Below, piece by piece: positions 17,336 through 26,477 of a stretch of DNA of 53,925 bases (its first letter is position 1; the number at the start of each line of letters is the position of its first letter). The stretch is from Bacteroidales bacterium (lineage in GTDB: Bacteria; Bacteroidota; Bacteroidia; Bacteroidales; NBLH01), in NCBI GenBank assembly GCA_016937695.1, contig JAFGWC010000052.1:1-53925 (forward strand), in the 5' to 3' direction. Made by a program: the position numbers and the translations under genes. Below the pieces are notes generated by a model, which did not search any database, was not told the DNA's origin, and saw only the letters and a program-made list of their open reading frames with translations.

Positions 17336-18199
17336 CTAATCATACTTAAAATCTATATCTTCATTATCTTTAAGCTTATAAACGTGTTCCTTTACTAATT
17401 GTGCCCAATCTTCATTGGCTTTTGAATTATCAAAAACCTTATATGAAATTGGTTTACCAAAAGTAATTGTATAGCTTTCTTTTTTTTGTTTAAAGGTTTC
17501 ATCAGCCAAATATAACATTTCAAGATTAGCCTTTATTCCTAAAAAAGCTCTAAAGTTTGCAAAATTATAGAAAAAGTTTGACAATTGCCCTGTAATATGA
17601 ACAGGAATAATATCTCTTTCATGCTCAATAGCTTTAATAATAAAAGAACGCCTCCATTGTAAATCTTCAATCACTCCCTTTTTTCTTCTCGAAGCCAAAC
17701 CTGCAGGGAATAAAAGCACATGATCATTCGATGCATAAACTTTATCTAATTGTTCTAAATCATGTTTTGTGGCTCTTCCCTTTTTATTTACACCAACAAA
17801 GAGAGGATTGAAATTTTCTATATTTAACAATAAATCATTTACAACAGTTTTAGATGGACCACATAATTTGCCAACAACATTAATAAAAACAACACCATCA
17901 ACTCCACCAATTGGATGATTAGATGCGAAAATAAATCTTCCATCTTTTGGTAAATTATGTGTGCCTTTTAAAGTTGTTTTTATCTCAAAATAATTTACAA
18001 GTGCATCTGTAAAATCAAGCCCATAAAGGTTATTGTATTTTGATAACATATAATTTAATTCATCCTGATGCGCAATTTTTTTTAAATAATTTATTAAAAA
18101 CTTAGGTGTTAACCTATACGCAGAAGGATTTTTTTTCTTAAATACAGCATCAATATCTAAATATAATTTATCCTTTTTATCATTATTTGTTGCCGACAT
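17336..18199 (-). CDS. glsA: GlsA-like O-acyltransferase (PlsC family)
   Basis: 287 residues. PlsC/LPLAT fold with motif I NHPIGGVDG (H and D retained), FVGVNKKGRA, motif III in the variant form LLFPAGLASRRKKG and motif IV IIPVHITG. FPAG instead of the classical FPEG is typical of the Bacteroidota aminolipid branch rather than phosphatidic acid synthesis. The inferred role is O-acylating the 3-hydroxy group of the mono-acylated aminolipid made by the downstream GNAT. First gene of a two-gene operon; a -7 box lies at 18240-18247. Confidence 0.78.
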   Translation of the reverse strand: MSATNNDKKDKLYLDIDAVFKKKNPSAYRLTPKFLINYLKKIAHQDELNYMLSKYNNLYGLDFTDALVNYFEIKTTLKGTHNLPKDGRFIFASNHPIGGVDGVVFINVVGKLCGPSKTVVNDLLLNIENFNPLFVGVNKKGRATKHDLEQLDKVYASNDHVLLFPAGLASRRKKGVIEDLQWRRSFIIKAIEHERDIIPVHITGQLSNFFYNFANFRAFLGIKANLEMLYLADETFKQKKESYTITFGKPISYKVFDNSKANEDWAQLVKEHVYKLKDNEDIDFKYD

Positions 18200-18239
18200 T
18201 CAAAAATTTCTTTAAATATTAATTCAATAATTTTTTATG

Positions 18240-18247
18240 CAAATTTA
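18240..18247 (-). promoter_or_regulatory. Predicted glsA promoter -7 box
   Basis: Minus-strand TAAATTTG followed upstream by AT-rich sequence, 41 bases before the glsA ATG. The -33 box is not recognisable. Confidence 0.4.
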
Positions 18248-18303
18248 AAAAAAAATATTTTTTATTATAATAATATATCATCATATAGCTTATTAATTAA
18301 TTG

Positions 18304-18319
18304 TTGAAAACTTTTTCAA
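18304..18319. promoter_or_regulatory. Short palindrome beside the MraZ boxes
   Basis: TTGAAAA and TTTTCAA form a 7-bp inverted repeat with a two-base centre, nine bases before the first MraZ box. Function unknown. Confidence 0.3.
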
Positions 18320-18327
18320 TAAATAAG

Positions 18328-18352
18328 TGGGAAAAAGTGGGAGATAATGTTT
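18328..18352 (+). promoter_or_regulatory. MraZ operator boxes upstream of the dcw cluster
   Basis: TGGGA at 18328-18332 and again at 18338-18342, spaced exactly ten bases apart, with a degenerate third box (TGTTT) another ten bases on at 18348. TGGGN repeats at ten-base periodicity are the known binding pattern of MraZ, the product of the first gene downstream. This predicts autoregulation of the cluster. Confidence 0.75.
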
Positions 18353-18389
18353 AAAAATGGAAAATATTCCTTAATTTTACCAATTGAAA

Positions 18390-18397
18390 TATATTTG
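18390..18397 (+). promoter_or_regulatory. Predicted mraZ / dcw promoter -7 box
   Basis: TATATTTG fits TAnnTTTG, 86 bases before the mraZ ATG and about 40 bases downstream of the MraZ boxes. The -33 region is not clear. Confidence 0.45.
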
Positions 18398-18482
18398 ATT
18401 AGCTTATTTATTTGATATTAAAGACCAAATACAAACTAAGATACTTATAATCAAAATATTATAAACAATAATTGATTTGTTG

Positions 18483-18938
18483 ATGTATAGCTTTATAGGT
18501 GAATATTTTTGCAAAATAGATTCAAAAGGAAGAGTCTTATTTCCATCTGCTTTAAAAAAACAGATGGAAAATACTTTTGCGGAAAAATTTGTAATAAAAA
18601 AAGACATCTACGAAAATTGTTTAATCTTGTATACAATTGATGAATGGGAAAGACAAAATGAGATTTTAAGAACTAAACTTAATACATATAATAAAGAACA
18701 CAGCAAACTATTGAGAGCATATTTCAGAGGAACCGCAGAAATTACTCTAGACTCAAGTAATAGAATGCTTTTACCCAAAAGATTAATGGAATTAGCGGGC
18801 ATTGAAAACGATATATATATGTCTGGTCAGGATAAAAAAATTGAAATTTGGTCAAAACAAGCTTATGATGCTAATATGATTGATGAAAATGAATTCTCGA
18901 CTTTAGCAGAAAAACTATTAGGAAGCAACGAGGCTTAA
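18483..18938 (+). CDS. mraZ: Transcriptional regulator MraZ
   Basis: 151 residues from the ATG at 18483 (MYSFIGEYFCKIDSKGR). Two in-frame TTG codons just upstream are less likely starts. Two tandem AbrB/SpoVT-like halves carry the repeated motif: KIDSKGRVLFPSALKKQ and TLDSSNRMLLPKRLMELAG. MraZ forms a ring that binds the TGGGN repeats upstream of the cell-wall cluster and usually represses it. It is the first gene of the cluster, with 22 bases before rsmH. Confidence 0.95.
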   Translation: MYSFIGEYFCKIDSKGRVLFPSALKKQMENTFAEKFVIKKDIYENCLILYTIDEWERQNEILRTKLNTYNKEHSKLLRAYFRGTAEITLDSSNRMLLPKRLMELAGIENDIYMSGQDKKIEIWSKQAYDANMIDENEFSTLAEKLLGSNEA

Positions 18939-18960
18939 ATGAATACTAAAAGAATTAAAT

Positions 18961-19860
18961 ATGTCAACATACCACACACCGGTACTTATACACCAAAGCA
19001 TAGAAGGCTTAAATATTAAGCCAGATGGTACTTATGTTGATGTTACTTTTGGCGGCGGCGGACATTCAAAAGAAATATTAAAACAACTAAAAAAAGGGCG
19101 TTTAATCGCTTTTGATCAGGATTTAGATGCTATAGACAATATAATTGAAGATAGTAGATTTTTATTCGTAAGAAGTAATTACAGGTTTATAAATAACTTT
19201 TTAAAATATCATAAAATAAATAAAGTTGATGGCATAATTGCAGATCTTGGAGTGTCATCATATCATTTTGATGAAATTACTAGAGGTTTTTCATTTAGAG
19301 CAGATGCCGATATTGATATGAGAATGAATCAAGATGCAAAAATATCTGCCTCTTATATTTTAAATAATTATGATGAAAATGATTTAATAAATATATTTAG
19401 AAAATATGGTGAAATTACAAATTCGCCTATTTTAACAAAAAAAATCATTGAATATAGAAAAACCAACGAAATTAATAGAATCAATCAGCTTTTAAAAGTT
19501 ATTGAATATTGTACCCCAAAAAAAAATGAAAATAAATATTTTGCAAAAGTATTTCAGGCATTAAGAATAGAAGTTAATCAAGAAATAGAATCGCTAAAAG
19601 AGCTTCTTGAGTCAACATTAAATATATTAAACGAAAAAGGAAGACTGGTTGTTATAAGTTATCACTCATTAGAAGACAGAGTTGTAAAAAACTTTATAAA
19701 AAGCGGGAATTTTGAAGGAACAGTTGAAAAAGACATATATGGTAATTTTGATTCGCCTTTTAATATGATTAACAGAAAAGTAATAATTCCAAGTGATGAA
19801 GAATTAGTTTTAAATCCAAGATCTAGAAGCGCTAAACTTAGAATTGCAGAAAAAAATTAG
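18961..19860 (+). CDS. rsmH: 16S rRNA (cytosine1402-N4)-methyltransferase
   Basis: 299 residues. RsmH/MraW: YHTPVLIHQSIEGL at the start, SAM motif YVDVTFGGGGHSKEIL, DGIIADLGVSSYHFDE, FAKVFQALRIEVNQE and the closing ISYHSLEDRVVKNF motif. It methylates N4 of C1402 in the ribosomal P site. Its place between mraZ and ftsL is the standard one in dcw clusters. Five bases separate it from the TTG-started ftsL-like gene. Confidence 0.97.
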   Translation: MSTYHTPVLIHQSIEGLNIKPDGTYVDVTFGGGGHSKEILKQLKKGRLIAFDQDLDAIDNIIEDSRFLFVRSNYRFINNFLKYHKINKVDGIIADLGVSSYHFDEITRGFSFRADADIDMRMNQDAKISASYILNNYDENDLINIFRKYGEITNSPILTKKIIEYRKTNEINRINQLLKVIEYCTPKKNENKYFAKVFQALRIEVNQEIESLKELLESTLNILNEKGRLVVISYHSLEDRVVKNFIKSGNFEGTVEKDIYGNFDSPFNMINRKVIIPSDEELVLNPRSRSAKLRIAEKN

Positions 19861-19865
19861 AAACT

Positions 19866-20234
19866 TTGGAAAAAGAGAATATAAATATAAACGACAGTAA
19901 AAAATCTGAAAATGTTGAATCATTTTTAAAACAACTTATAAATGGCAGTATATTAACTCAACAGATAATAAAAAAACATCTTTTATATATTTTATTTATT
20001 GTAGGCTTATCAATGATTTATATATATAATAAATATCAAACTGAAGATTTAATAATTAAAATTTCGAATACACAAAAAGAAATAAAAGAAATAAGAGCAC
20101 AATCAGTAATAAACGAATCTGAATTAATGATTTTAAGCAGAGAATCTCAGGTAAAAAAACTTTTAGTTAAAAGAAATATTGAATTAAATGAATTGGATAC
20201 GCCTCCAATTGAAATAAAGATTGAAAATAAATAA
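19866..20234 (+). CDS. ftsL: FtsL-like cell-division protein
   Basis: 122 residues with a TTG start (19866). No ATG precedes the transmembrane helix, so a non-ATG start is required. A cytoplasmic segment of about 40 residues is followed by one membrane helix (LLYILFIVGLSMIYIYN) and a coiled-coil-prone periplasmic part (ISNTQKEIKEIRAQSVINES). This matches the Bacteroidota FtsL-like family by topology and by place between rsmH and the PBP gene. It should join FtsQ and FtsB-like partners at the divisome and help activate FtsW/PBP. Sequence similarity alone would be too weak to name it. Confidence 0.82.
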   Translation: MEKENININDSKKSENVESFLKQLINGSILTQQIIKKHLLYILFIVGLSMIYIYNKYQTEDLIIKISNTQKEIKEIRAQSVINESELMILSRESQVKKLLVKRNIELNELDTPPIEIKIENK

Positions 20235-20240
20235 CAGTAA

Positions 20241-22364
20241 ATGAGCACTAATATTAAAAAAGATATTGTTATTCGATTGAGCATAATTTTTACAATTACT
20301 GCCATATTTACTATTATTATAATTATAAGAATTTTTCAATTGCAATATATCCAAAATGAAAAATGGATTGCAAAAACAAAAAGTATTCAATACAGAATGC
20401 TTAAAACCAATAATGACAGAGGCGACATATACGACAGTAACGGAAAAATACTTGCAATCTCTCAACCAGTATATGAAACAAGATTAGATTTAGTGTCAAA
20501 CGGACTAAAAGATTCGACTTTTAATAAATATGTAGAAGCTTTAGCAGATTCATTATCAAAATTTCCTGGATATAAATCAAAAAAGGAATATTTAAACGAT
20601 TTAAAAAAAGGGAGGCGAGATAGTATCAGACATTACCTTATTAAAGAAGATGCAAATTATGCAGAGCACAAAAGGTTTAAAACATACCCTATTCTTAAAT
20701 TAAGTTCGTTTGAAGGAGGATATATTTATTTTAGTAGAGATAAAAGAATTTTACCAAACGGTATATTAGCCTCAAGAACAATTGGATATTCAAATTATGG
20801 TAATGATGTTGGAATTGAAGGCGCATTTAATAATGAATTAATAAGCAAACAGCCAAAAAGATTACATAAAAACATATCTGGTAAGTGGGTTCCTGTTTTT
20901 GACGACGATTACTATAATTCTGTTAGAGGCAACGATGTTGTTTCAACTATTGATATAAATATACAAGATTTTTCACATCAAGAACTTTTAAAGCAATGCA
21001 CTGAATTTAAGGCAGATACCGGCATATTAGTATTAATGGAAGTTAAAACAGGCGAAGTAAAAGCAATTGTTAATTTGGTTAGAAACAAAAATGACACCTA
21101 TTCCGAAGCATATAATTTAGCAGTTGGCGTTCCTATTAATCCAGGTTCAACCTTTAAGCTTCCAGTATTAATAGCTGCTTTTGAAGATAATCATATCAGC
21201 CTTAACGAAATAGTTGAAACTGGTTCAAAAGGATATGTTACTTTTTATGGTGTAGATATTAAAGAATCAACAAGACATGGATATGGGACATTAAATGTAA
21301 AAAAGGTTTTTGAAAAGTCGTCAAATGTTGGAATGTCAATGATTATTAATAAATATTACAAAAATAATCAAACAGATTTTGTGAAACGATTATATTCTAT
21401 GAACCTAAACGACAAACTAGGTTTGCAAATAAAAGGTGAAAAGCCGCCAATTATAAGATATCCTGGTGATGGTTTATGGTCAGGTGTAAGTTTGCCTTTT
21501 TTATCAATTGGATATGAAGTTGAATTAACACCTTTGCAGATTTTAAGTTTTTATAATGCAGTTGCAAATAATGGAAAAATGATAAGCCCAATTTTTGTGA
21601 AATCATTAAAACAACACGGAAAAATTATAAAAGAATTTAAAACTAGAACAATAAACAGTTCAATTTGTTCTAACTCAACTTTAGAAAAAGCAAAAATATT
21701 ACTTGAAGGTGTAGTAAAAAACGGAACGGCTTCTAATATTTATGACATAAGATACAGAATAGCAGGAAAAACCGGGACAGCTCAAGTACCGGATAGAAAT
21801 AATGGATACAGAAGTAATGACAATGAAGTAAAATCACATTATGGTTCTTTTGTAGGATATTTTCCCGCAGATAATCCAGTTTATTCATGTATCGTAATTC
21901 TTAAAACTCAGGATAAAGGAAGATATTATGGTAATATAGTTGCAGCTCCTGTTTTTAAAAAAGTGGCTGATAAATTATATGTTAGCAGCGATATATGGAA
22001 AAACAAAACAAAAACATCAAAATATAATGCTTTAAAATACGCACCAAATACAAAAACAGGAAATATTAACGATATCGATTTTGTTTTAAATTATTTGAAA
22101 ACTCCTGTAATAGGTAAAAAAGATATTCGCTCTGCATGGGTAATAACAAGCTCTATAAATAAAAAAGTAGAATATCAGAATAGATTTATATCAAAAAATA
22201 AAATACCAACTGTTGTTGGAATGGGATTAAAAGATGCACTTTATATATTAGAAAATTTAGGCTTAAATGTAATTGTTAAAGGCAAAGGTTCTATAAAAGA
22301 ACAATCTATAGAGCCAGGAACTGAAATTAAAAAAAATCAAAGAATTTTGCTGTCGCTAGGATAA
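20241..22364 (+). CDS. ftsI: Division-specific penicillin-binding protein with PASTA domain
   Basis: 707 residues. One N-terminal membrane helix (about 10-33), a dimerisation/pedestal domain, and the transpeptidase with SxxK in NPGSTFKLP (about 302), SSN in FEKSSNVGMS (about 358) and KTGTAQV (about 510). All catalytic motifs are intact. A C-terminal PASTA domain (IPTVVGMGLKDALYILENLG, about 645-707) is usual for Bacteroidota dcw PBPs. It cross-links septal peptidoglycan with FtsW. Six bases follow ftsL, and its TAA overlaps the murE ATG by one base, indicating translational coupling. Confidence 0.95.
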   Translation: MSTNIKKDIVIRLSIIFTITAIFTIIIIIRIFQLQYIQNEKWIAKTKSIQYRMLKTNNDRGDIYDSNGKILAISQPVYETRLDLVSNGLKDSTFNKYVEALADSLSKFPGYKSKKEYLNDLKKGRRDSIRHYLIKEDANYAEHKRFKTYPILKLSSFEGGYIYFSRDKRILPNGILASRTIGYSNYGNDVGIEGAFNNELISKQPKRLHKNISGKWVPVFDDDYYNSVRGNDVVSTIDINIQDFSHQELLKQCTEFKADTGILVLMEVKTGEVKAIVNLVRNKNDTYSEAYNLAVGVPINPGSTFKLPVLIAAFEDNHISLNEIVETGSKGYVTFYGVDIKESTRHGYGTLNVKKVFEKSSNVGMSMIINKYYKNNQTDFVKRLYSMNLNDKLGLQIKGEKPPIIRYPGDGLWSGVSLPFLSIGYEVELTPLQILSFYNAVANNGKMISPIFVKSLKQHGKIIKEFKTRTINSSICSNSTLEKAKILLEGVVKNGTASNIYDIRYRIAGKTGTAQVPDRNNGYRSNDNEVKSHYGSFVGYFPADNPVYSCIVILKTQDKGRYYGNIVAAPVFKKVADKLYVSSDIWKNKTKTSKYNALKYAPNTKTGNINDIDFVLNYLKTPVIGKKDIRSAWVITSSINKKVEYQNRFISKNKIPTVVGMGLKDALYILENLGLNVIVKGKGSIKEQSIEPGTEIKKNQRILLSLG

Positions 22365-23824
22365 TGAAAAGATTAAAAAACATATTAGAAAACATAGATT
22401 ACATCAATGCTTTAGGTAGCCTTGACATAAATATTTCTTCAATTAAACTTGATTCAAGAAAAGTTGAAAAAGATGATGCTTTTGTTGCTATTGAAGGCGA
22501 ATTATCTGATGGTCACGATTTTATTAATCAAGCAATAAATAAAGGCGCAATAGCAATTATTTGTCAAAAAATCCCAAATAACTTAAATGAAAAAATAACG
22601 TATATATTTGTAAATGATACAAATAGCGCTTTATCTCAAATTGCTTCAAACTATTTTGAAAATCCATCAAAAAATTTAAAAATAATTGGAATAACTGGCA
22701 CAAACGGAAAAACAACAATTGCTACATTATTATATACATTATTCAATAATTTAGGTTATAAATCAGGTTTGGTTTCAACTATTGCTTATTATATCGGAAA
22801 TAAAAAAATTAAATCAACACATACAACTCCCGATGCAATAATGTTAAACAGCCTGTTTTCAGATATGATTAAAGACAATTGTGAATACTGTTTTATGGAA
22901 GTAAGTTCGCATTCAATATCACAAAAAAGAATAGGCGGAATAGAGTTTAAAGGAGCAGTTTTTACAAATTTAACTCATGACCATCTCGATTATCATAAAA
23001 CATTTAAAAATTATCTGGATACTAAAAAGAGTTTTTTTGATAATCTTGAAAAATCGGCATTTTCGATTATAAATAATGATGACAAAAACGGTAAAATAAT
23101 GCAACAAAATACTGTTTCTAAAAAATATTCTTATTCAATAAAATCAGATGCCGATTATAAAGGAAAAATTATTGAAAGCCATTTCGACAGTACATTAATA
23201 TCAATAAATAATATTGAATTATGGACTAGGTTTACAGGTGATTTTAATGCTTCAAATTTAACTGCTGTTTATTCAACAGCATCTCTTTGCGGATTAAACA
23301 AAGAAGAAATACTTAAAGGAATTAGTGAATTAAAACCTGTTGCTGGCAGATTTGAAACAATTCAAATAAATGGAATTACCGGAATTGTTGATTATGCTCA
23401 TACACCTGATGCATTAAAAAATGTTTTAGAAACCATTATTAAAATAAAAACAGAAAAGCAAACACTAATTACAGTTGTTGGTGCAGGCGGAAACAGAGAT
23501 AAAACTAAAAGACCTATTATGGCGAAGGTAGCAGTCAATTATAGCGATAAACTTATTTTAACATCAGACAATCCTAGAACAGAGCCTCCTACAAGCATAC
23601 TTGATGATATGGAAAGAGGGATTGAACAATCTGATAGAAAAAAAGTTATAAGAATTACTGACCGTAAGGAAGCTATTAAAACTGCTTGCCTTTTTGCCAA
23701 AAAAGGCGATATAATTTTAATTGCAGGCAAAGGACATGAAGATTATCAGGAAATAATGGGCGAAAGATTTTATTTTGACGATAAAATAGTGTTTGAAGAA
23801 CAAATGGAAATTATTAATAATTAA
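22364..23824 (+). CDS. murE: UDP-MurNAc-tripeptide ligase MurE (meso-DAP type predicted)
   Basis: 486 residues. Mur-ligase three-domain layout with ATP motif GITGTNGKTTIATLL near 110, FMEVSSHSI and the C-terminal TSDNPRTEPP motif near 402. DNPR is the signature of MurE enzymes that add meso-diaminopimelate, so a DAP-type peptidoglycan is predicted. It acts in the cytoplasm on UDP-MurNAc-L-Ala-D-Glu. The start overlaps the PBP stop by one base. Nine bases precede mraY. Confidence 0.96.
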   Translation: MKRLKNILENIDYINALGSLDINISSIKLDSRKVEKDDAFVAIEGELSDGHDFINQAINKGAIAIICQKIPNNLNEKITYIFVNDTNSALSQIASNYFENPSKNLKIIGITGTNGKTTIATLLYTLFNNLGYKSGLVSTIAYYIGNKKIKSTHTTPDAIMLNSLFSDMIKDNCEYCFMEVSSHSISQKRIGGIEFKGAVFTNLTHDHLDYHKTFKNYLDTKKSFFDNLEKSAFSIINNDDKNGKIMQQNTVSKKYSYSIKSDADYKGKIIESHFDSTLISINNIELWTRFTGDFNASNLTAVYSTASLCGLNKEEILKGISELKPVAGRFETIQINGITGIVDYAHTPDALKNVLETIIKIKTEKQTLITVVGAGGNRDKTKRPIMAKVAVNYSDKLILTSDNPRTEPPTSILDDMERGIEQSDRKKVIRITDRKEAIKTACLFAKKGDIILIAGKGHEDYQEIMGERFYFDDKIVFEEQMEIINN

Positions 23825-23833
23825 AAAAAATAA

Positions 23834-25081
23834 ATGTTTTATTATTTATTTACATACTTAAACAAATTTGGGTTTCCGGGAGCAGGGATGTTTCAATACA
23901 TTTCATTTCGTTCTGGTTTGGCAATAATTACATCATTGATAATTTCAATGATTTACGGGAAAAAAATAATCCGTTATTTACAAAAAAAACAAATTGGCGA
24001 AGTAGTTCGTGATCTTGGTCTTGAAGGACAATATCAAAAAATTGGCACACCAACAATGGGTGGAATAATTATAATTATTTCGATTTTAATTCCAACTTTG
24101 CTTTTTGCAAAACTGCACAATATTTATGTTATATTAATGATAATTACCACTTTATGGCTTGGGATAATTGGATTTGTTGATGATTATATAAAAGTTTTCA
24201 AAAAAAATAAAGAAGGATTATCAGGAAGATTTAAAATAATTGGACAAGTAGGTTTAGGGCTTATTGTTGGTTTAACAATGTATTTAAGTGATGATATAGT
24301 TATAAGAGAAAAACCAATTCTTACTGACTCAATAAAAAGTGAACTAAGTATAATAAAACCGCTATCATCAAATATTGAAAATATTGAAGAAATTGGGGTG
24401 AAATCGACAAAAACAACTATTCCATTTGTAAAAAGTCATGAATTTGACTATGCATATTTAGTTGCGTTTTTAGGGAAATATAAACAGCAAGCAGCATGGT
24501 TTATTTTTATAATTATTACAATATTTATTATCACAGCAGTTTCAAATGGCGCAAACCTAACCGATGGCCTTGATGGGCTAGCTACAGGAGTTTCATCAAT
24601 AAGCGTTATTACACTTGGGATATTTGCATATTTATCTGGTAACATAATCTATTCCAGCTACTTAAACATAATGTATATTCCAAAAATTAGTGAATTAGTG
24701 ATTTTTGCAAGTGCTATAATTGGTGCAACAATAGGTTTTTTATGGTACAATTCCTATCCTGCTCAAATTTTCATGGGAGATACAGGCAGCCTAACACTCG
24801 GTGGAATTATTGCTGTTTTTGCAATACTAGTTAGAAAAGAGCTATTAATTCCAATACTTTGTGGAATTTTTTTAATGGAAAATCTGTCTGTAATGATTCA
24901 AGTTGCATATTTCAAATATACAAAGAGAAAATACGGTGAAGGAAAAAGAATTTTTAAAATGGCGCCTTTGCATCACCATTATCAAAAACTTGGTTATCCC
25001 GAATCTAAAATTGTAATTAGATTTTGGATAATAGGAATTTTATTGGCAATTGTAACAATAATTACATTAAAAATCAGATAG
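23834..25081 (+). CDS. mraY: Phospho-MurNAc-pentapeptide transferase
   Basis: 415 residues, about 10 membrane helices. Catalytic motifs are all present: [26 protein letters not shown] and [15 protein letters not shown]. It makes lipid I from undecaprenyl phosphate and UDP-MurNAc-pentapeptide at the inner membrane. It is about 55 residues longer than the E. coli enzyme because of an insert (about 155-215, polar, with [20 protein letters not shown]) between helices; such a loop is usual for the phylum. 48 bases separate it from murD. Confidence 0.96.
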   Translation: MFYYLFTYLNKFGFPGAGMFQYISFRSGLAIITSLIISMIYGKKIIRYLQKKQIGEVVRDLGLEGQYQKIGTPTMGGIIIIISILIPTLLFAKLHNIYVILMIITTLWLGIIGFVDDYIKVFKKNKEGLSGRFKIIGQVGLGLIVGLTMYLSDDIVIREKPILTDSIKSELSIIKPLSSNIENIEEIGVKSTKTTIPFVKSHEFDYAYLVAFLGKYKQQAAWFIFIIITIFIITAVSNGANLTDGLDGLATGVSSISVITLGIFAYLSGNIIYSSYLNIMYIPKISELVIFASAIIGATIGFLWYNSYPAQIFMGDTGSLTLGGIIAVFAILVRKELLIPILCGIFLMENLSVMIQVAYFKYTKRKYGEGKRIFKMAPLHHHYQKLGYPESKIVIRFWIIGILLAIVTIITLKIR

Positions 25082-25129
25082 AGAAATCATATATCATAAT
25101 ATAAACAACTAGTAATCAGAAATTTGCAA

Positions 25130-26464
25130 ATGAAAAAAAAGTTAGTCATACTTGGAGCAGCCGAAAGTGGAACTGGCGCTGCAATTTTAGCTCAAAAAAA
25201 AGGCTTTGATGTTTTTGTTTCTGATTTTGGGGCAATTAAAGATAAATACAAAAAATTATTAGATAAAAATAAAATAAAATGGGAGGAAAATAAACATAGC
25301 CAAGAAATAATTCTTAATGCAGATGAAATAATTAAAAGTCCTGGAATTTCTGATAAAGTTGAAATTATAAAAAAAATTAAAGAAAAAAATATTAGTTTGA
25401 TTTCTGAAATAGAATTTGCTGCAAGATATACAAATGCAAAAAAAATATGTATTACAGGCAGTAATGGTAAAACAACAACTACGATGTTGATTTATCATAC
25501 ATTAAAAAAAGCCGGATTAAATGTTGGGCTTGGTGGAAATGTAGGTAATAGTTTTGCTTTACAGGTTGCTAATTTTAATTACGACTATTATGTTTTGGAA
25601 TTAAGTAGTTTTCAATTAGACTATATGTTTGAATTTAAGGCAGATATAGCAATATTATTAAATATCACACCCGATCATATGGATTGGTATAATAATGATT
25701 TTTCAAAATATGTAGATTCAAAATTTAAAATTATTCAAAAACAAGACAGTTCTTGTTATTTTTTGTACAATACAGATGATCAGGCAATAATTGACAGACT
25801 ATTAAAAATAAAATTTCATCAGCAAAATATCCCCTTCTCAATATATACAAAGCCACAACAAGGTGGCTTTATAGAAAACGATAAATTATCAGTTAATTTT
25901 AACAACAATTCATTTGAAATGAACATTCACGATTTAGCATTACAAGGAAAACATAATCTGTACAATTCTTTAGCTGCAAGTATATCAGCAAAAATTTTGG
26001 ATATTAAAAATCCGGATATCAGAGAAAGTCTGGCTGACTTTAAAGGAGTTGAACACAGATTAGAAAAATTTATAAAAGTTAGAAGTATTCTTTTTATTAA
26101 CGATTCTAAATCAACAAATGTAAATTCAAGTTGGTATGCGCTCGAAAGCATGGAAACTCCTACTGTTTTAATATTGGGAGGTATTGATAAAGGAAACGAT
26201 TATTCAATTTTAAAAGAGCTTGTGAATGAAAAAGTGAAGGCTATAATTGCACTTGGGAAAGATAATTCCAGAATACATGACGCTTTTAGTAAAATTGTTC
26301 CTATAATAGATTCTAATTCTATGAGCGATGCTGTAAATAAAGCTTATCATATTGCAAGTGAAGGAGATACAGTTTTACTTTCGCCTGCATGTGCAAGTTT
26401 TGATTTATTTGAAAATTATGAAGACAGAGGTAGAAAATTTAAAGAAGCTGTAAGAAAACTATAG
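25130..26464 (+). CDS. murD: UDP-MurNAc-L-alanine:D-glutamate ligase
   Basis: 444 residues from the ATG at 25130 (MKKKLVILGAAESGTGAAIL). A TTG two codons earlier is possible but unnecessary. Rossmann-like N-domain, ATP motif ITGSNGKTTTTML near 107, LELSSFQLD, ITPDHMDWY and FINDSKSTNVNSS are classical MurD. It adds D-glutamate to UDP-MurNAc-L-Ala. The 21 bases around its start (AAATTTGCAAATG followed by eight A) recur at about 28809 downstream of murG. Confidence 0.95.
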   Translation: MKKKLVILGAAESGTGAAILAQKKGFDVFVSDFGAIKDKYKKLLDKNKIKWEENKHSQEIILNADEIIKSPGISDKVEIIKKIKEKNISLISEIEFAARYTNAKKICITGSNGKTTTTMLIYHTLKKAGLNVGLGGNVGNSFALQVANFNYDYYVLELSSFQLDYMFEFKADIAILLNITPDHMDWYNNDFSKYVDSKFKIIQKQDSSCYFLYNTDDQAIIDRLLKIKFHQQNIPFSIYTKPQQGGFIENDKLSVNFNNNSFEMNIHDLALQGKHNLYNSLAASISAKILDIKNPDIRESLADFKGVEHRLEKFIKVRSILFINDSKSTNVNSSWYALESMETPTVLILGGIDKGNDYSILKELVNEKVKAIIALGKDNSRIHDAFSKIVPIIDSNSMSDAVNKAYHIASEGDTVLLSPACASFDLFENYEDRGRKFKEAVRKL

Positions 26465-26477
26465 TAAACTTCAAAAG

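Noticed and set aside
18477-18938. mraZ starting at TTG codons before 18483
   Set aside because: The ATG at 18483 gives the family-standard N-terminus.
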